Below, in pieces: positions 1-8,700 of a stretch of 55,680 nt of DNA (the first letter of the stretch is position 1; every line of letters begins with the position of its first letter). The notes below the pieces were generated by a model. The model did no database searches and had not been told where the DNA came from. It worked only from the letters and a program-made list of their open reading frames with translations. Source of the DNA: UBA4660 sp002405435 (GTDB taxonomy: Bacteria; Bacteroidota; Bacteroidia; Flavobacteriales_D; Sanyastnellaceae). The stretch covers positions 1 through 55,680 of the forward strand of contig DAIOCL010000006.1 in the NCBI GenBank assembly GCA_036747335.1, in the 5' to 3' direction. Position numbers and translations under genes: made by a program.

Positions 1-75
1 CCCGATGAGTTTGCATGGTCGTCTGTCGACGGCCGAGACAGGGTCAGCCACACCGCCGCCTTCTCGCCCGGCATA

Positions 76-1059
76 CTATAGTGGAAAGTTTTCAAGCTTG
101 GCCCGCACCGCCTCGGGCTCCATCGTGGTAACCAGTTCCGTGCGGTCTTCCTTGAAGTTTGGAAGCCCCTTGAAGTAATTGGTATAGTGGCGGCGCATCT
201 CGAGCAACCCCAGTTTTTCCCCTATCCACTTCAGCGAAAACTCAAAATGTTTGCGGCAGGCCTCCGCGCGTTCAGCCAGCGAGGGAGGCGGCAGGTATGC
301 GCCGGTTTTGATGAAATGCTTGATTTCACGGAAAATGAAAGGGTAGCCGATGCTGGCCCTCCCAATCATAATGCCATCAACCCCATAGCGGTTTTTGTAC
401 TCCAATGCTTTTTCCGGGGTATTGATGTCGCCGTTTCCGAAAATTGGAATATGTATGCGTGCATTTTCCTTGACCTTCGCTATCAACGTCCAATCTGCTT
501 CTCCCTTGTACATCTGTACACGCGTGCGGCCATGGATGGTGAGGGCTTTGATGCCAATATCCTGTAACCGTTCTGCAACCTCCACCACATTTTTAGTGCT
601 ATCGTCCCAACCAAGTCGGGTTTTTACGGTTACGGGTAGTTTGGTGGCCTTCACTATGGCTTCCGTCATGCTTACCATTTTCGGTATGTCCCTGAGTATG
701 CCCGCTCCGGCACCTTTGCAGGTAACCTTACTCACCGGACAACCATAGTTGATATCGAGCAGGTCCGGTCCGGTTTGTTCTATGATTTCGGCACAGCCGA
801 TCATGGTTTCGGTGTCACTTCCAAAAATCTGGACTCCGATGGGCCGTTCATATTCGTAAATATCAAGTTTCATGCGGCTCTTGGCTGCATCGCGTATCAG
901 GCCCTCACTGGAGATAAACTCCGTGTACATCAGGTCAGCACCGTGCTCCTTGCACACCATACGAAAAGGAGGGTCACTCACATCCTCCATGGGGGCAAGC
1001 AGCAGCGGAAAACCTATGCCTTCGGGGTCGGGTATTTCAAGGTCGCCTATTTTTACCAC
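76..1059 (-). CDS. dusB: tRNA-dihydrouridine synthase DusB
   Basis: FMN-dependent enzyme that reduces specific uridines in the tRNA D-loop to dihydrouridine. The 327 aa product is full length. Seen: the N-terminal barrel strand with LLLAPMEDVSDPPFR (about 19-33), the catalytic-cysteine motif NYGCP (104-108, Cys107), and the C-terminal phosphate-binding GNGDI and GIMIGRASIGYPFIF segments. The start is GTG at 1057-1059, chosen because an exact Bacteroidota -7 box (TACCTTTG, 1065-1072) ends five bases upstream and no in-frame ATG lies nearby. That spacing predicts a leaderless or nearly leaderless mRNA. The gene is divergent from the CPBP protease gene at 1107. The subfamily name DusB is inferred from motif similarity and is less certain than the Dus assignment. 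Confidence 0.93.
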   Translation of the reverse strand: MVKIGDLEIPDPEGIGFPLLLAPMEDVSDPPFRMVCKEHGADLMYTEFISSEGLIRDAAKSRMKLDIYEYERPIGVQIFGSDTETMIGCAEIIEQTGPDLLDINYGCPVSKVTCKGAGAGILRDIPKMVSMTEAIVKATKLPVTVKTRLGWDDSTKNVVEVAERLQDIGIKALTIHGRTRVQMYKGEADWTLIAKVKENARIHIPIFGNGDINTPEKALEYKNRYGVDGIMIGRASIGYPFIFREIKHFIKTGAYLPPPSLAERAEACRKHFEFSLKWIGEKLGLLEMRRHYTNYFKGLPNFKEDRTELVTTMEPEAVRAKLENFPL

Positions 1060-1064
1060 GCCGG

Positions 1065-1072
1065 CAAAGGTA
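1065..1072 (-). promoter_or_regulatory. -7 promoter element of dusB
   Basis: Reads TACCTTTG on the reverse strand, an exact match to the Bacteroidota TAnnTTTG -7 consensus. Only five bases separate it from the GTG start of dusB, so transcription probably begins at or next to the start codon. Confidence 0.7.
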
Positions 1073-1106
1073 CGCCATATCGGCCGTATATGCCGGCCAC
1101 CTGCTT

Positions 1107-2030
1107 ATGCTTCAGACGCTTAGTGCCTGGAAAAAGGTGTGGCTCTACGTGGCCCTCCTGTTGTGTTGCACCGGTATGGGGTCACTGCTGGCTGTCGGTA
1201 CCGTGGCGGTCTTTTTGAATATACCGCCTGCTGAGATTCCCGCTTTTCTATCTAACCCCCAGGGCCCTGAAGCAGTGGAGGCCGTGAAATGGCTCAATAC
1301 GCTAAGCCTCGTACTCGCTTTTTTATGCTCAGCCCTTCTCATGCGCTGGCTGGCCGGCCGCGCGGCTGTCAATGGTTTTATGCTCAACGACATGGGTTGG
1401 CTCATCATCACCGTACCTTTTCTTCTCATAAGCGCCAGCGCGCCGATCGACCTGAGCAGCCAGCTCAACCAGTGGCTGATTCCCGAAAACAGTGTGCTGG
1501 AAAAGTGGTTTAAGCCGATGGAAGACCAGGCAGAGCGGCTTACCCATCTGATGCTGATGTCGCAATCGGGCTGGCAGCTCGTTACGACCCTGGTCGCCAT
1601 TGGGGTGGTGCCTGCCGTTTGCGAGGAATTTGCCTTCAGAGGCACCCTGCAGCCGCTGCTGGCGAAAGCGACCGGGCGCATACATGCAGCGGTGTGGATT
1701 ACCGCAGCCATCTTCAGCGCCGTGCACTTTCAGATGTACGGTTTTCTGCCGCGCTTATTGCTGGGGGCATTGCTCGGTTACCTGGTCATCTGGACAGGCA
1801 GTTTGTGGACCAGCATACTCGCCCACCTGTTTAACAACTGCCTCGCCATTGTGATGTATAACGTGTGGAACGGTCAGCTGGAAACTCCGGAAGACAGCGT
1901 GGCATCCACCATCCCCGCCTATATCATGTCTTCGATCACTTTCGTGATGCTGGTGGCTGTGTTGCTGAAATACAGCCGATGGCCGCATCACCGCGATGCC
2001 TACCTCGGGGTGGAAAGTCGGCAGGAATAG
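1107..2030 (+). CDS. CPBP-family intramembrane glutamic endopeptidase
   Basis: Putative membrane protease of the CPBP (CAAX protease and bacteriocin-processing, formerly Abi) family. The 307 aa protein has several hydrophobic helices, at about 11-38, 64-84, 97-113, 159-172, 194-205, 214-236 and 275-292. The family motifs are intact: EExxxR as EEFAFR (173-178), FxxxH as FSAVH (203-207), and HxxxN ending at Asn244 (His240). These are the residues known to form the active site in the inner membrane. Substrates cannot be told from sequence. The ATG at 1107 gives an N-terminus that runs straight into the first helix. The gene is divergent from dusB, with ispD 87 bp downstream on the same strand. 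Confidence 0.9.
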   Translation: MLQTLSAWKKVWLYVALLLCCTGMGSLLAVGTVAVFLNIPPAEIPAFLSNPQGPEAVEAVKWLNTLSLVLAFLCSALLMRWLAGRAAVNGFMLNDMGWLIITVPFLLISASAPIDLSSQLNQWLIPENSVLEKWFKPMEDQAERLTHLMLMSQSGWQLVTTLVAIGVVPAVCEEFAFRGTLQPLLAKATGRIHAAVWITAAIFSAVHFQMYGFLPRLLLGALLGYLVIWTGSLWTSILAHLFNNCLAIVMYNVWNGQLETPEDSVASTIPAYIMSSITFVMLVAVLLKYSRWPHHRDAYLGVESRQE

Positions 2031-2117
2031 GCCTCGCCTCTCCGGCACAGCGCACTACCTCCTGTCAAATTCGACCCGGGTAATGCAGGGTGGCAGTCGG
2101 GCTGCGATCTTTGCCAC

Positions 2118-2780
2118 GTGATAGAACACGTAATCATTGTAGCCGGAGGCACGGGCTCACGGATGGAGTCATCGCTTCCCAAACAGTTTCAATTGCTGGC
2201 GGGCAAGCCCGTGCTGGAGCATGCGATTGCCGCGTTTCGCCGCTACAACCCCGAAATCAATGTGGTGGTCGTGGTGCCGGCTGCCTATGAGGACTACTGG
2301 AAGGCTTACCCTACGGAGTTTGCGCACCGGGTGGTGACCGGAGGCGCTTCGCGATTTGAGAGTGTGCGCAATGGGCTGGCAGCCATAGCCGGCGATCAGG
2401 GTATTGTCGGTGTGCATGATGCTGCCCGTCCACTCGTCAGCAGGGCGACCATCGAAACCTGTTATCGCACGGCCGCAGCCGCAGGCAATGCCGTACCCGT
2501 CTTAGCCCACGTAGATTCGCTTCGCAGGCTGGAAGGCACAGGCAGCATGCCGGTTGACCGTACAGCCTACCGCATGGTGCAGACTCCGCAGTGCTTTTCG
2601 CTGCCTCTGCTGCGACGGGCTTACACCGCCCCCGAATCAGCGGGCTTTACCGATGATGCCACCGTGGTGGAGGCGGCGGGGGAAAAACTGCACCTGGTTG
2701 CCGGCAACCGGGAAAATATTAAGCTCACCGTCCCGGCTGATATGAAATTGGCAGAGGCTTTGCTGCAGACCCTATTATGA
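2118..2780 (+). CDS. ispD: 2-C-methyl-D-erythritol 4-phosphate cytidylyltransferase
   Basis: Third enzyme of the MEP isoprenoid pathway; it couples MEP to CTP to form CDP-ME. The 220 aa product has the usual length. Seen: the nucleotide-binding loop IIVAGGTGSRM followed by LPKQ (about 6-25), VHDAARPLVS (about 95-104) and the TPQCF segment (about 155). The start is GTG at 2118, because the family's N-terminus begins right before the AGG loop. A near-consensus -7 box (GATCTTTG, 2106-2113) ends four bases upstream, which fits a leaderless start. The stop codon overlaps the ATG of the next small gene (ATGA), suggesting translational coupling. The product feeds undecaprenyl synthesis, whose enzyme UppS is also encoded in this window. 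Confidence 0.95.
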   Translation: MIEHVIIVAGGTGSRMESSLPKQFQLLAGKPVLEHAIAAFRRYNPEINVVVVVPAAYEDYWKAYPTEFAHRVVTGGASRFESVRNGLAAIAGDQGIVGVHDAARPLVSRATIETCYRTAAAAGNAVPVLAHVDSLRRLEGTGSMPVDRTAYRMVQTPQCFSLPLLRRAYTAPESAGFTDDATVVEAAGEKLHLVAGNRENIKLTVPADMKLAEALLQTLL

Positions 2781-3079
2781 AACACATACTGCTTTTAGCG
2801 ATCGTCTGGCTCGGAATTACAGAGTCCGCAGCGGCCCAGCGCGATGTGCGTCGCCTGTATGAGCGCCAGTCAAGGATTGAGCGCAAACTGGAGAGGGCCC
2901 AGCGCAAGGGCAATATCACTCCGGAAGAACAACGCGCTATCGATGAGCACCGCGGTGAGGTGCGGGAGCGCAAACAACGCGCGCACCGCAATGGCCGGGT
3001 ATCTGGCGGAGAAGACCGCAGAATCACGCGGGCCCAACGAAAGATGCGGCGCGAAGTCAGGGATGCGGCAGATGAATAA
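2777..3079 (+). CDS. Small basic secreted helical protein, function unknown
   Basis: A 100 aa protein I do not recognise as a named family. It starts with a good signal peptide (MKHILLLAIVWLGITESAAA, cleavage before Gln-Arg-Asp). The mature part is almost entirely charged helix rich in Arg, Glu, Lys and Gln, with repeated RxxRxER-type spacing, so a coiled coil or nucleic-acid or polyanion binding is possible but unproven. Its ATG overlaps the ispD stop codon by 4 bp (ATGA), so the two are probably co-translated. It converges on the TonB receptor gene. Expected location is the periplasm. Reality is supported by the signal peptide and the coupling; function is open. Confidence 0.75.
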   Translation: MKHILLLAIVWLGITESAAAQRDVRRLYERQSRIERKLERAQRKGNITPEEQRAIDEHRGEVRERKQRAHRNGRVSGGEDRRITRAQRKMRREVRDAADE

Positions 3080-3128
3080 GCCGCTTCGAATTCGTTAATA
3101 CCGCAGTTGTACAGCTTCTGCAGGGCTT

Positions 3129-5297
3129 TCACAACTTGAAGGCCGCCGTAAAAAACCACGAGCGTCCCATACCGGGCAGCAGTCCTGGCCCCGGGTAACC
3201 ACCTGCACGGCGGGTGAAGTAACGGTGGTCGGTAAGGTTGTTGATGCCCGATTGCAGGGAACAACGTTCCGACAGTTTCCACAACAATGAGAGGTCGGCT
3301 ACGTGGTAGGCAGGAATCGGTCCGGCCTGTCCGTTGGCAGTTGGCTCAAGGGTATTGCCCGCATCGCTGAATGCCATGCCGGTGAAGCCCACCTGGGCGT
3401 TGAGAGAAAGCCGGTTGACCGAAGCCACCAGGCCCACGCGGTGGTTATACCAGGGCGCGTTTTCAACCCGGTTGCCGGTCAGCGGGGCGGCGGGATTGTC
3501 CCACGAGGTATAGGTAGCGTTCATCCACGAGAGGGAGGCGAAGAGTTGCAGCCTTCTGAGCTGGTTTTCATTCTCCCATTTTCCCAGGTTGTATTCGGAG
3601 TACCATTCCACCCCGGCGCTTCGGCTGTCGCCGACATTGGTGCGGAAATTCACGCCGTTTTGTACCAGTACCCCCGTGCGGTTGCGGTAGTCCAGCAGGA
3701 ATACGGTACCGTCCGTGTACAAACGGCGTCCGATCCAACCCCTGATGCCTGATTCGGCGGTATAGCCGGAGGCATCGCGCAGGGCTGGATCCACCACGTC
3801 GGTGGTTGCCGAGGGTGTGATTTCGGCATAAGTGACAGGCCTGAACGCCTCGCTGATGTTGGCATACAGTTCCAACCCTCCCGCGCCCGGCTTGTAAGAC
3901 ATACCGGCAGAGAACAACAGCAACTGCCTGCGCTGCGCCTGCCTGGTCAACACGCCATTGTTCGGTGCTACGCGACCGTCGATGGTGCTGGTGATATTTT
4001 CCAGGCGCATGCCAAATGTGTAGGCCAGCCGGTCGTTCGGTTTAAGGCATTGTTCGTTGAAGAGGGCGAAGTTGTAGGTGCCAAACTGCAGGGCCCTGGC
4101 ATAGGCCCCGTTTACGGCGAGGTCGAACCCGCTGGCACCGGTACCCGTTCCCTGTTGGTTGCGCAGGGTTTCGCAACCATAGGCGCGTATGCCTGAGGCC
4201 GACACAACCGCTGCACCGGCCAAACGGTAGTGTTTGAGCCAACGTACCTCGGTGCCCAGGCTTTTGTAATGGTCGCGGTCAACCTGCCTGTTCGCAAAAG
4301 ATTCAGCGCCGGGCAGCACCGCATCAGGGGTGGTCGGAGCCGAAAGAAAACCCACACTGTTGCGTTCACTCACGCCCCCGAATACCCGCACCTGCAATTG
4401 AGAGGTTTCACTCCATACATGATCGAGTGAGAGGTTTATCAGGTTCCACGGCGCGCTGAACCAGTTGCGGCTGCGGACACTCATGCGCGCGTCGTCGGTA
4501 AACTGCGCGTCGGTCAGTCCGCCCGGTTGCTGGCTCGTGTAGCCGCTCAGGGTGATACACATGCCGATAGTCGTGCGCGCCGACAGGTGATAGTCCAGCG
4601 CAGCATAGCCCGTGCGGATATGGTAGGCACTGTTGTCGCGCCACCCGTCTGCGCGTCGGTAGTGAAACCAGGTGTAGTAGTTGACTTTTCCGATCGTACC
4701 TCCCGCAGCGGTAAAGGTGTTGAAAAGACCAAAGGCCCCGAGTGTCTGGCGCGATTCCACCTCAATTTTTTTGTCGGCGGCCCCCTTCCGGATGATATAG
4801 TTCAGCAGGCCGCCAAACTGCGGTCCCCACTGCAACGCCGAGGCGCCCCGCACCATTTCAATGCGGTCTATCGCCTCCGCAGGCGGCGTGTAATAGGCCT
4901 CAGGATAGCCAAAGACATCGGGTGAAATGTCGGTGCCATTTTGCCGCACATTGAATTCCCATGAACGGTTGGGACTAAGGCCCCGCACCGCGATGCCGGT
5001 TTGAATGCCGCTGCCGTCATTTTCCCAGTGCTGGACCCCCGGCGTGCGGCTGAAAAGCTGCCGTGAGAGGTTGGCACTCAGGTCGGCCTGAAGGAGCCGA
5101 ACATTGATAATTTCCGCCTTACGCGCCACCATGATGGCGGCCCCCCGGGTATCTTCAGGTCCCTGTACCGCGCGGTTGGCGGAAGCGCGGATTTCGGCAG
5201 GATCCAGGTTTTTTTCCGGCAGGGTATCGGACTGGCTAAAAGCGCGTACGACAGACCAGCCTGCGACCAGAATTAAACATAAATACTTGATAATCAT
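3129..5297 (-). CDS. TonB-dependent outer-membrane receptor, FecA-like
   Basis: A 722 aa siderophore or ferric-citrate type receptor. Signal peptide at about 1-22 (MIIKYLCLILVAGWSVVRAF then SQ). The plug domain (about 60-190) contains VRGLSPNRS, DGSGIQTG and MVRGASALQWGPQFGGLLNY, which resemble the FecA plug. The rest is a beta-barrel of about 22 strands ending in the aromatic MGRSWFFTAAFKL, a typical outer-membrane C-terminus. I chose the ATG at 5297 over an in-frame upstream TTG (5345) because the signal peptide starts there and the promoter lies between them. A Fur-box-like palindrome overlaps the -7 region, so iron repression is likely. The actual ligand cannot be told; iron uptake is inferred. 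There is no TonB or FecIR partner beside it. Confidence 0.9.
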   Translation of the reverse strand: MIIKYLCLILVAGWSVVRAFSQSDTLPEKNLDPAEIRASANRAVQGPEDTRGAAIMVARKAEIINVRLLQADLSANLSRQLFSRTPGVQHWENDGSGIQTGIAVRGLSPNRSWEFNVRQNGTDISPDVFGYPEAYYTPPAEAIDRIEMVRGASALQWGPQFGGLLNYIIRKGAADKKIEVESRQTLGAFGLFNTFTAAGGTIGKVNYYTWFHYRRADGWRDNSAYHIRTGYAALDYHLSARTTIGMCITLSGYTSQQPGGLTDAQFTDDARMSVRSRNWFSAPWNLINLSLDHVWSETSQLQVRVFGGVSERNSVGFLSAPTTPDAVLPGAESFANRQVDRDHYKSLGTEVRWLKHYRLAGAAVVSASGIRAYGCETLRNQQGTGTGASGFDLAVNGAYARALQFGTYNFALFNEQCLKPNDRLAYTFGMRLENITSTIDGRVAPNNGVLTRQAQRRQLLLFSAGMSYKPGAGGLELYANISEAFRPVTYAEITPSATTDVVDPALRDASGYTAESGIRGWIGRRLYTDGTVFLLDYRNRTGVLVQNGVNFRTNVGDSRSAGVEWYSEYNLGKWENENQLRRLQLFASLSWMNATYTSWDNPAAPLTGNRVENAPWYNHRVGLVASVNRLSLNAQVGFTGMAFSDAGNTLEPTANGQAGPIPAYHVADLSLLWKLSERCSLQSGINNLTDHRYFTRRAGGYPGPGLLPGMGRSWFFTAAFKL

Positions 5298-5319
5298 AAC
5301 GTTGTTGGCGGCCTCGCTA

Positions 5320-5335
5320 TTAAGAATAATTCTAA
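5320..5335. promoter_or_regulatory. Fur/PerR-like operator at TonB-receptor promoter
   Basis: The near-palindrome TTAGAATTATTCTTAA (reverse strand) has a 7-1-7 design with one mismatch and a perfect AGAAT-T-ATTCT core. It resembles Fur/PerR-family boxes and overlaps the proposed -7 element of the receptor gene, a position suited to repression. The assignment is by pattern only. Confidence 0.5.
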
Positions 5336-5351
5336 ACAGCGACAATGCAAA
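5321..5351 (-). promoter_or_regulatory. Promoter of the TonB-dependent receptor
   Basis: On the reverse strand TTTG (5348-5351) is followed after exactly 19 bases by TATTCTTA (5321-5328). This fits the Bacteroidota TTTG-N19-TAnnTTTG layout with two mismatches in the -7 box. The ATG at 5297 lies 23 bases further on. Confidence 0.45.
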
Positions 5352-5460
5352 TGGACGCTGTACCGCACGTCCCTACAATACCATCAACGGGGTATTTGTG
5401 CCTGGGGTATGACGGCTTTCCCGAAAGGGCTGCCTGCCGCAAGGCCTTCGGCATGAAGCA

Positions 5461-5494
5461 CCTGCGAAACGGGGTAGCGGGATATTTTCGCAGG
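5461..5494. promoter_or_regulatory. 9-bp inverted repeat over a -7 box
   Basis: CCTGCGAAA (5461-5469) and TTTCGCAGG (5486-5494) are perfect inverted arms with a 16-base spacer. The right arm overlaps TATTTTCG (5483-5490), a one-mismatch -7 box that ends 11 bases before the ATG at 5502. It could be an operator or an RNA hairpin at the start of the transcript. Confidence 0.4.
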
Positions 5495-5501
5495 GGAAAT
5501 C

Positions 5502-5711
5502 ATGCGCAACAACACAAAACTCAAAACCCTGCTCATCCGCTACACGGTGTCTTTCGACATGGAGGGCGATGGCCGTTGGATTTTGTGGCTCACCGACAGG
5601 GTTACCGGCGGCGGGCGCCGTTTTGAGGGATCCTCCTACGGCGTCGTGTTGTCTCAGGCATACAGCCAGTTGCTGCGCGAATTGAAAAAACCAGGGCATG
5701 GCGATTTATAA
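5502..5711 (+). CDS. Small hypothetical protein
   Basis: A 69 aa reading frame (MRNNTKLKTLLIRYTVSFDM...). It is not recognised as a named family. It is soluble, with alternating strand-like segments and a helical end (LSQAYSQLLRELKK), and shows the normal G/C third-position preference of the neighbours. Support for being real: a -7-like box (TATTTTCG) ends 11 bases before the ATG, the same box and spacing as for mlaE in this window, and the frame fills the gap between the receptor and the next gene. No signal peptide or membrane segment. The opposite strand is also open here but reads less like a protein. Confidence 0.5.
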   Translation: MRNNTKLKTLLIRYTVSFDMEGDGRWILWLTDRVTGGGRRFEGSSYGVVLSQAYSQLLRELKKPGHGDL

Positions 5712-5766
5712 TCTTCCGGTAATCTCCCGGCGGGCGATTGAATGATCTTTGCTTAAATCCGTTGTC

Positions 5767-8700
5767 ATGAAAAAACTACTGCTGCTTTTTTTTGTGTTGA
5801 ACCTGGGTGCGCGCGCATTCGGACAGTCCGCAGAGGAATGGCCGGATTGGGTCAGGATGTTGTATTCGGAAAACCCCAACGCCTGGGAACTCAAATCGGC
5901 CTATGAAGCCTATTACCTCGAGCACCCTTTTGAAAAGACCCCGCACACGCAGGCCTACAAGCGTTGGGTGAGCCGCAACCAGGCTTTTGTGAATGCGGCG
6001 GGGGATGTAGTATGGCCATCGGCAGCGGAGAAGCTGGCGCTGGAAAGCCGGGCAGGCGCAGTCCGCGGCGGCGATGAAATCTGGTCGTTTGCGGGTCCCG
6101 ACATTCACTTTGCCGCAGACGGAACCCTTACCCCGGTGAGTTCGCACAGCAATGTCTACTGCAACGACCGTTCGCTGACCAATCCGAACCTGCTGTTCTG
6201 CGGCACGGAAAGCGGCGGGCTTTACAAGTCCGTCGACCAGGGCATGCACTGGGAGTTTGTGACCAAAGGCCTGCTTGTAGGTGCGGTCACCGCTGTGCGC
6301 ATACATCCCACCGATGAACAAACGGTGATCTTTTCGGGTGCCAATGACCTCTACCGGACGACAGACGGGGGCGAGAGCTGGCAGGTTATCGGCCAACCTT
6401 CGTTTGTGGCCGAAAATATCTCGGCGTGGGAGATTGCTTATCATCCCGAAGACCCGTCGGTTGTATTTGCCGCAACCGAGTCAGGTTTTTTCAGAAGCAG
6501 TGACGGCGGCGATAACTGGGTGGAGATACTCGACAACGACTGCCAGGTTGTGCAGTTTCAGCCGGGCAACCCTTCCGTGGTATATACCGTGCGTCACCAC
6601 CCGGTTACTGACGGGTATAAATTTTACCGCAGCCTCGACAGCGGCCAGACATTTACCCTGCACGATGAGGGTTGGTTTGAGGAGTTGCCCGGCTATGAAG
6701 AGGTGGATGTGTTTGGGGCCAGGCTGGCCGTAAGCGAAGCAGATCCAGACAGGGTTTATGCCCTGATTGTCGGTTACGGAGAATATGATGCAGGGGTATT
6801 TACCAATGGCTTCATCGGTATCTGGGTCAGTCATGACGCGGGAGAAACGTGGTCATTGCCGCATGGCATCATCGGCACGCCCTATTCGGAAGAACATCCT
6901 AACCTCATGAATTTTGTCGGTGATGATGGTACCTATTCACAGCTGCTCTACAATACCACCATGGTGGCCTCTCAACTCGACGCGGACAGGGTGCTCATCG
7001 GCGGACTGAATTTGTGGCGGAGCGACGATGCCTGTGCCTCCTTTCAGGGTGTAGGCGGCTATATAGGCGGCCTGCCTTATTTCCACGTTGACCAGCAGGA
7101 GTTGAAGGTGTATAAAACCGGCGACAACAGCGAAGAGGTGTGGTGCAGCAACGACGGCGGTATCTGTTATTCCACAGATTTTATGCAGTCGATATCCAAC
7201 CGCTGCGCCGGCATTGTGGCCGTAAACCTCTGGGGATACGACCAGGGTTGGAACGAAGACATTATGGTGGGCGGCCGTTATCACAACGGCAATATGGCCT
7301 ATCATGAAAACTATCCCGAAGGAACGTTTCTGGCATTGGGGGGCGGTGAAGCACCAACGGGCTATGTGAATTACAGCGATGAAAACAAAACCTACTTCAG
7401 CGACATTGCCGGCCGCATCCTGCCGGAGACCCAGGCGCAACAGCCGGGCTATTTTTCCATGTCGCTTGCGCCCAACGAAAGCTACTGGTTCAACAACTCG
7501 TCTCGTATCATGGCCGACCATCACTATTTTGACGTGGTGTGGCTGGGCCGTGAAAACAAGTTGTACCGTTCGCAGAATGGCGGAAGCAGCTACAGCGAAG
7601 TATATGCCTTCGGCACAAATGTCTCTAACCAGGTGCTGTGGTTTGAGCAGAGTTATGCCGACCCTGATGTTATGTATGTGCACCAACGCCTTGGCAGCAC
7701 GTCTAGCATCTGGCGGACCGGAGATGGCGGAGAGTCCTGGAACGAAATTGACCTGCCGCTGACGCTTTCCAACCTCTTTTTTGACCTCAGCGCATCTAAT
7801 CCGGATGAACTGTGGGTCGGATATACGTATGGCAGTGCAGCCAATAAAATATTTCGCACCACCAACGCCGGCGGAACCTTGGAACACCTTACTCCTACCG
7901 CCCTGGCATGGCGCGTATTCTTGTGTGTAGCCCACCAGTTTGGTACCGATGGAGGTGTGTATCTCGCTATGCTGAACGGGGATGTTTTTTACCGCAACAA
8001 CACCATGTCAGACTGGGACCTGTACAGCGATGGACTGCCGGTTTCTACCCAGCCAATCCGTATTGTACCTTTTTATAAAGACAACAAGATTCGCCTGGCT
8101 ACCTGGAACCTTGGTGTCTGGGAGGCTCCGCTCTATGAGCCCTCGGCGTTGATAGCGGATTTCGCCGCCGAATACGGCACCTTCTTTTGTCCCGGAGATC
8201 CGGTGCATTTTGTTGACCACAGTGTGTGCAGCAGCGAAGCGGTATATGCCTGGAGTTTTCCGGGTGCCACTCCCGCCACGAGCACGGAGAAATATCCGAC
8301 GGTGGTCTATGCTGCATCGGGCAGCTTTGATGTCACTATGACAATCACCGACAATGGTGTGTCTGCGACCGTTACCAAGCCCATGTACATCAACGCGCAG
8401 GAAGCATCGCCGGCCGTGCTGCAGGAAGATTTTGAAACCGGTGCCTTTCCGGAAGAATGGCAGTGGGCGCACAGCACGGGAGGTAGCGGAAACTGGACGG
8501 TCTCCGGTCAGGCCTCTGCCTATGGCGCAGGCACCTACGCCATGTTTTTCGACAACTACGGTTTTGATGCCCAGGGTAACCGCGATGAAATCTGGTTGGG
8601 AAAAAATGTGTACACCGGCATAGTGGTGCTTGAATTTGACGTGGCCTATGTTCCTTACGGTGGACAGTATTCAGATACCCTCGGGGTGTATTATTCTACC

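Noticed and set aside
1..74. Reverse-strand partial frame starting at 74, directly after dusB
   Set aside because: Only 24 codons before the window edge, no recognisable motif, and the sequence quality at the edge is doubtful.
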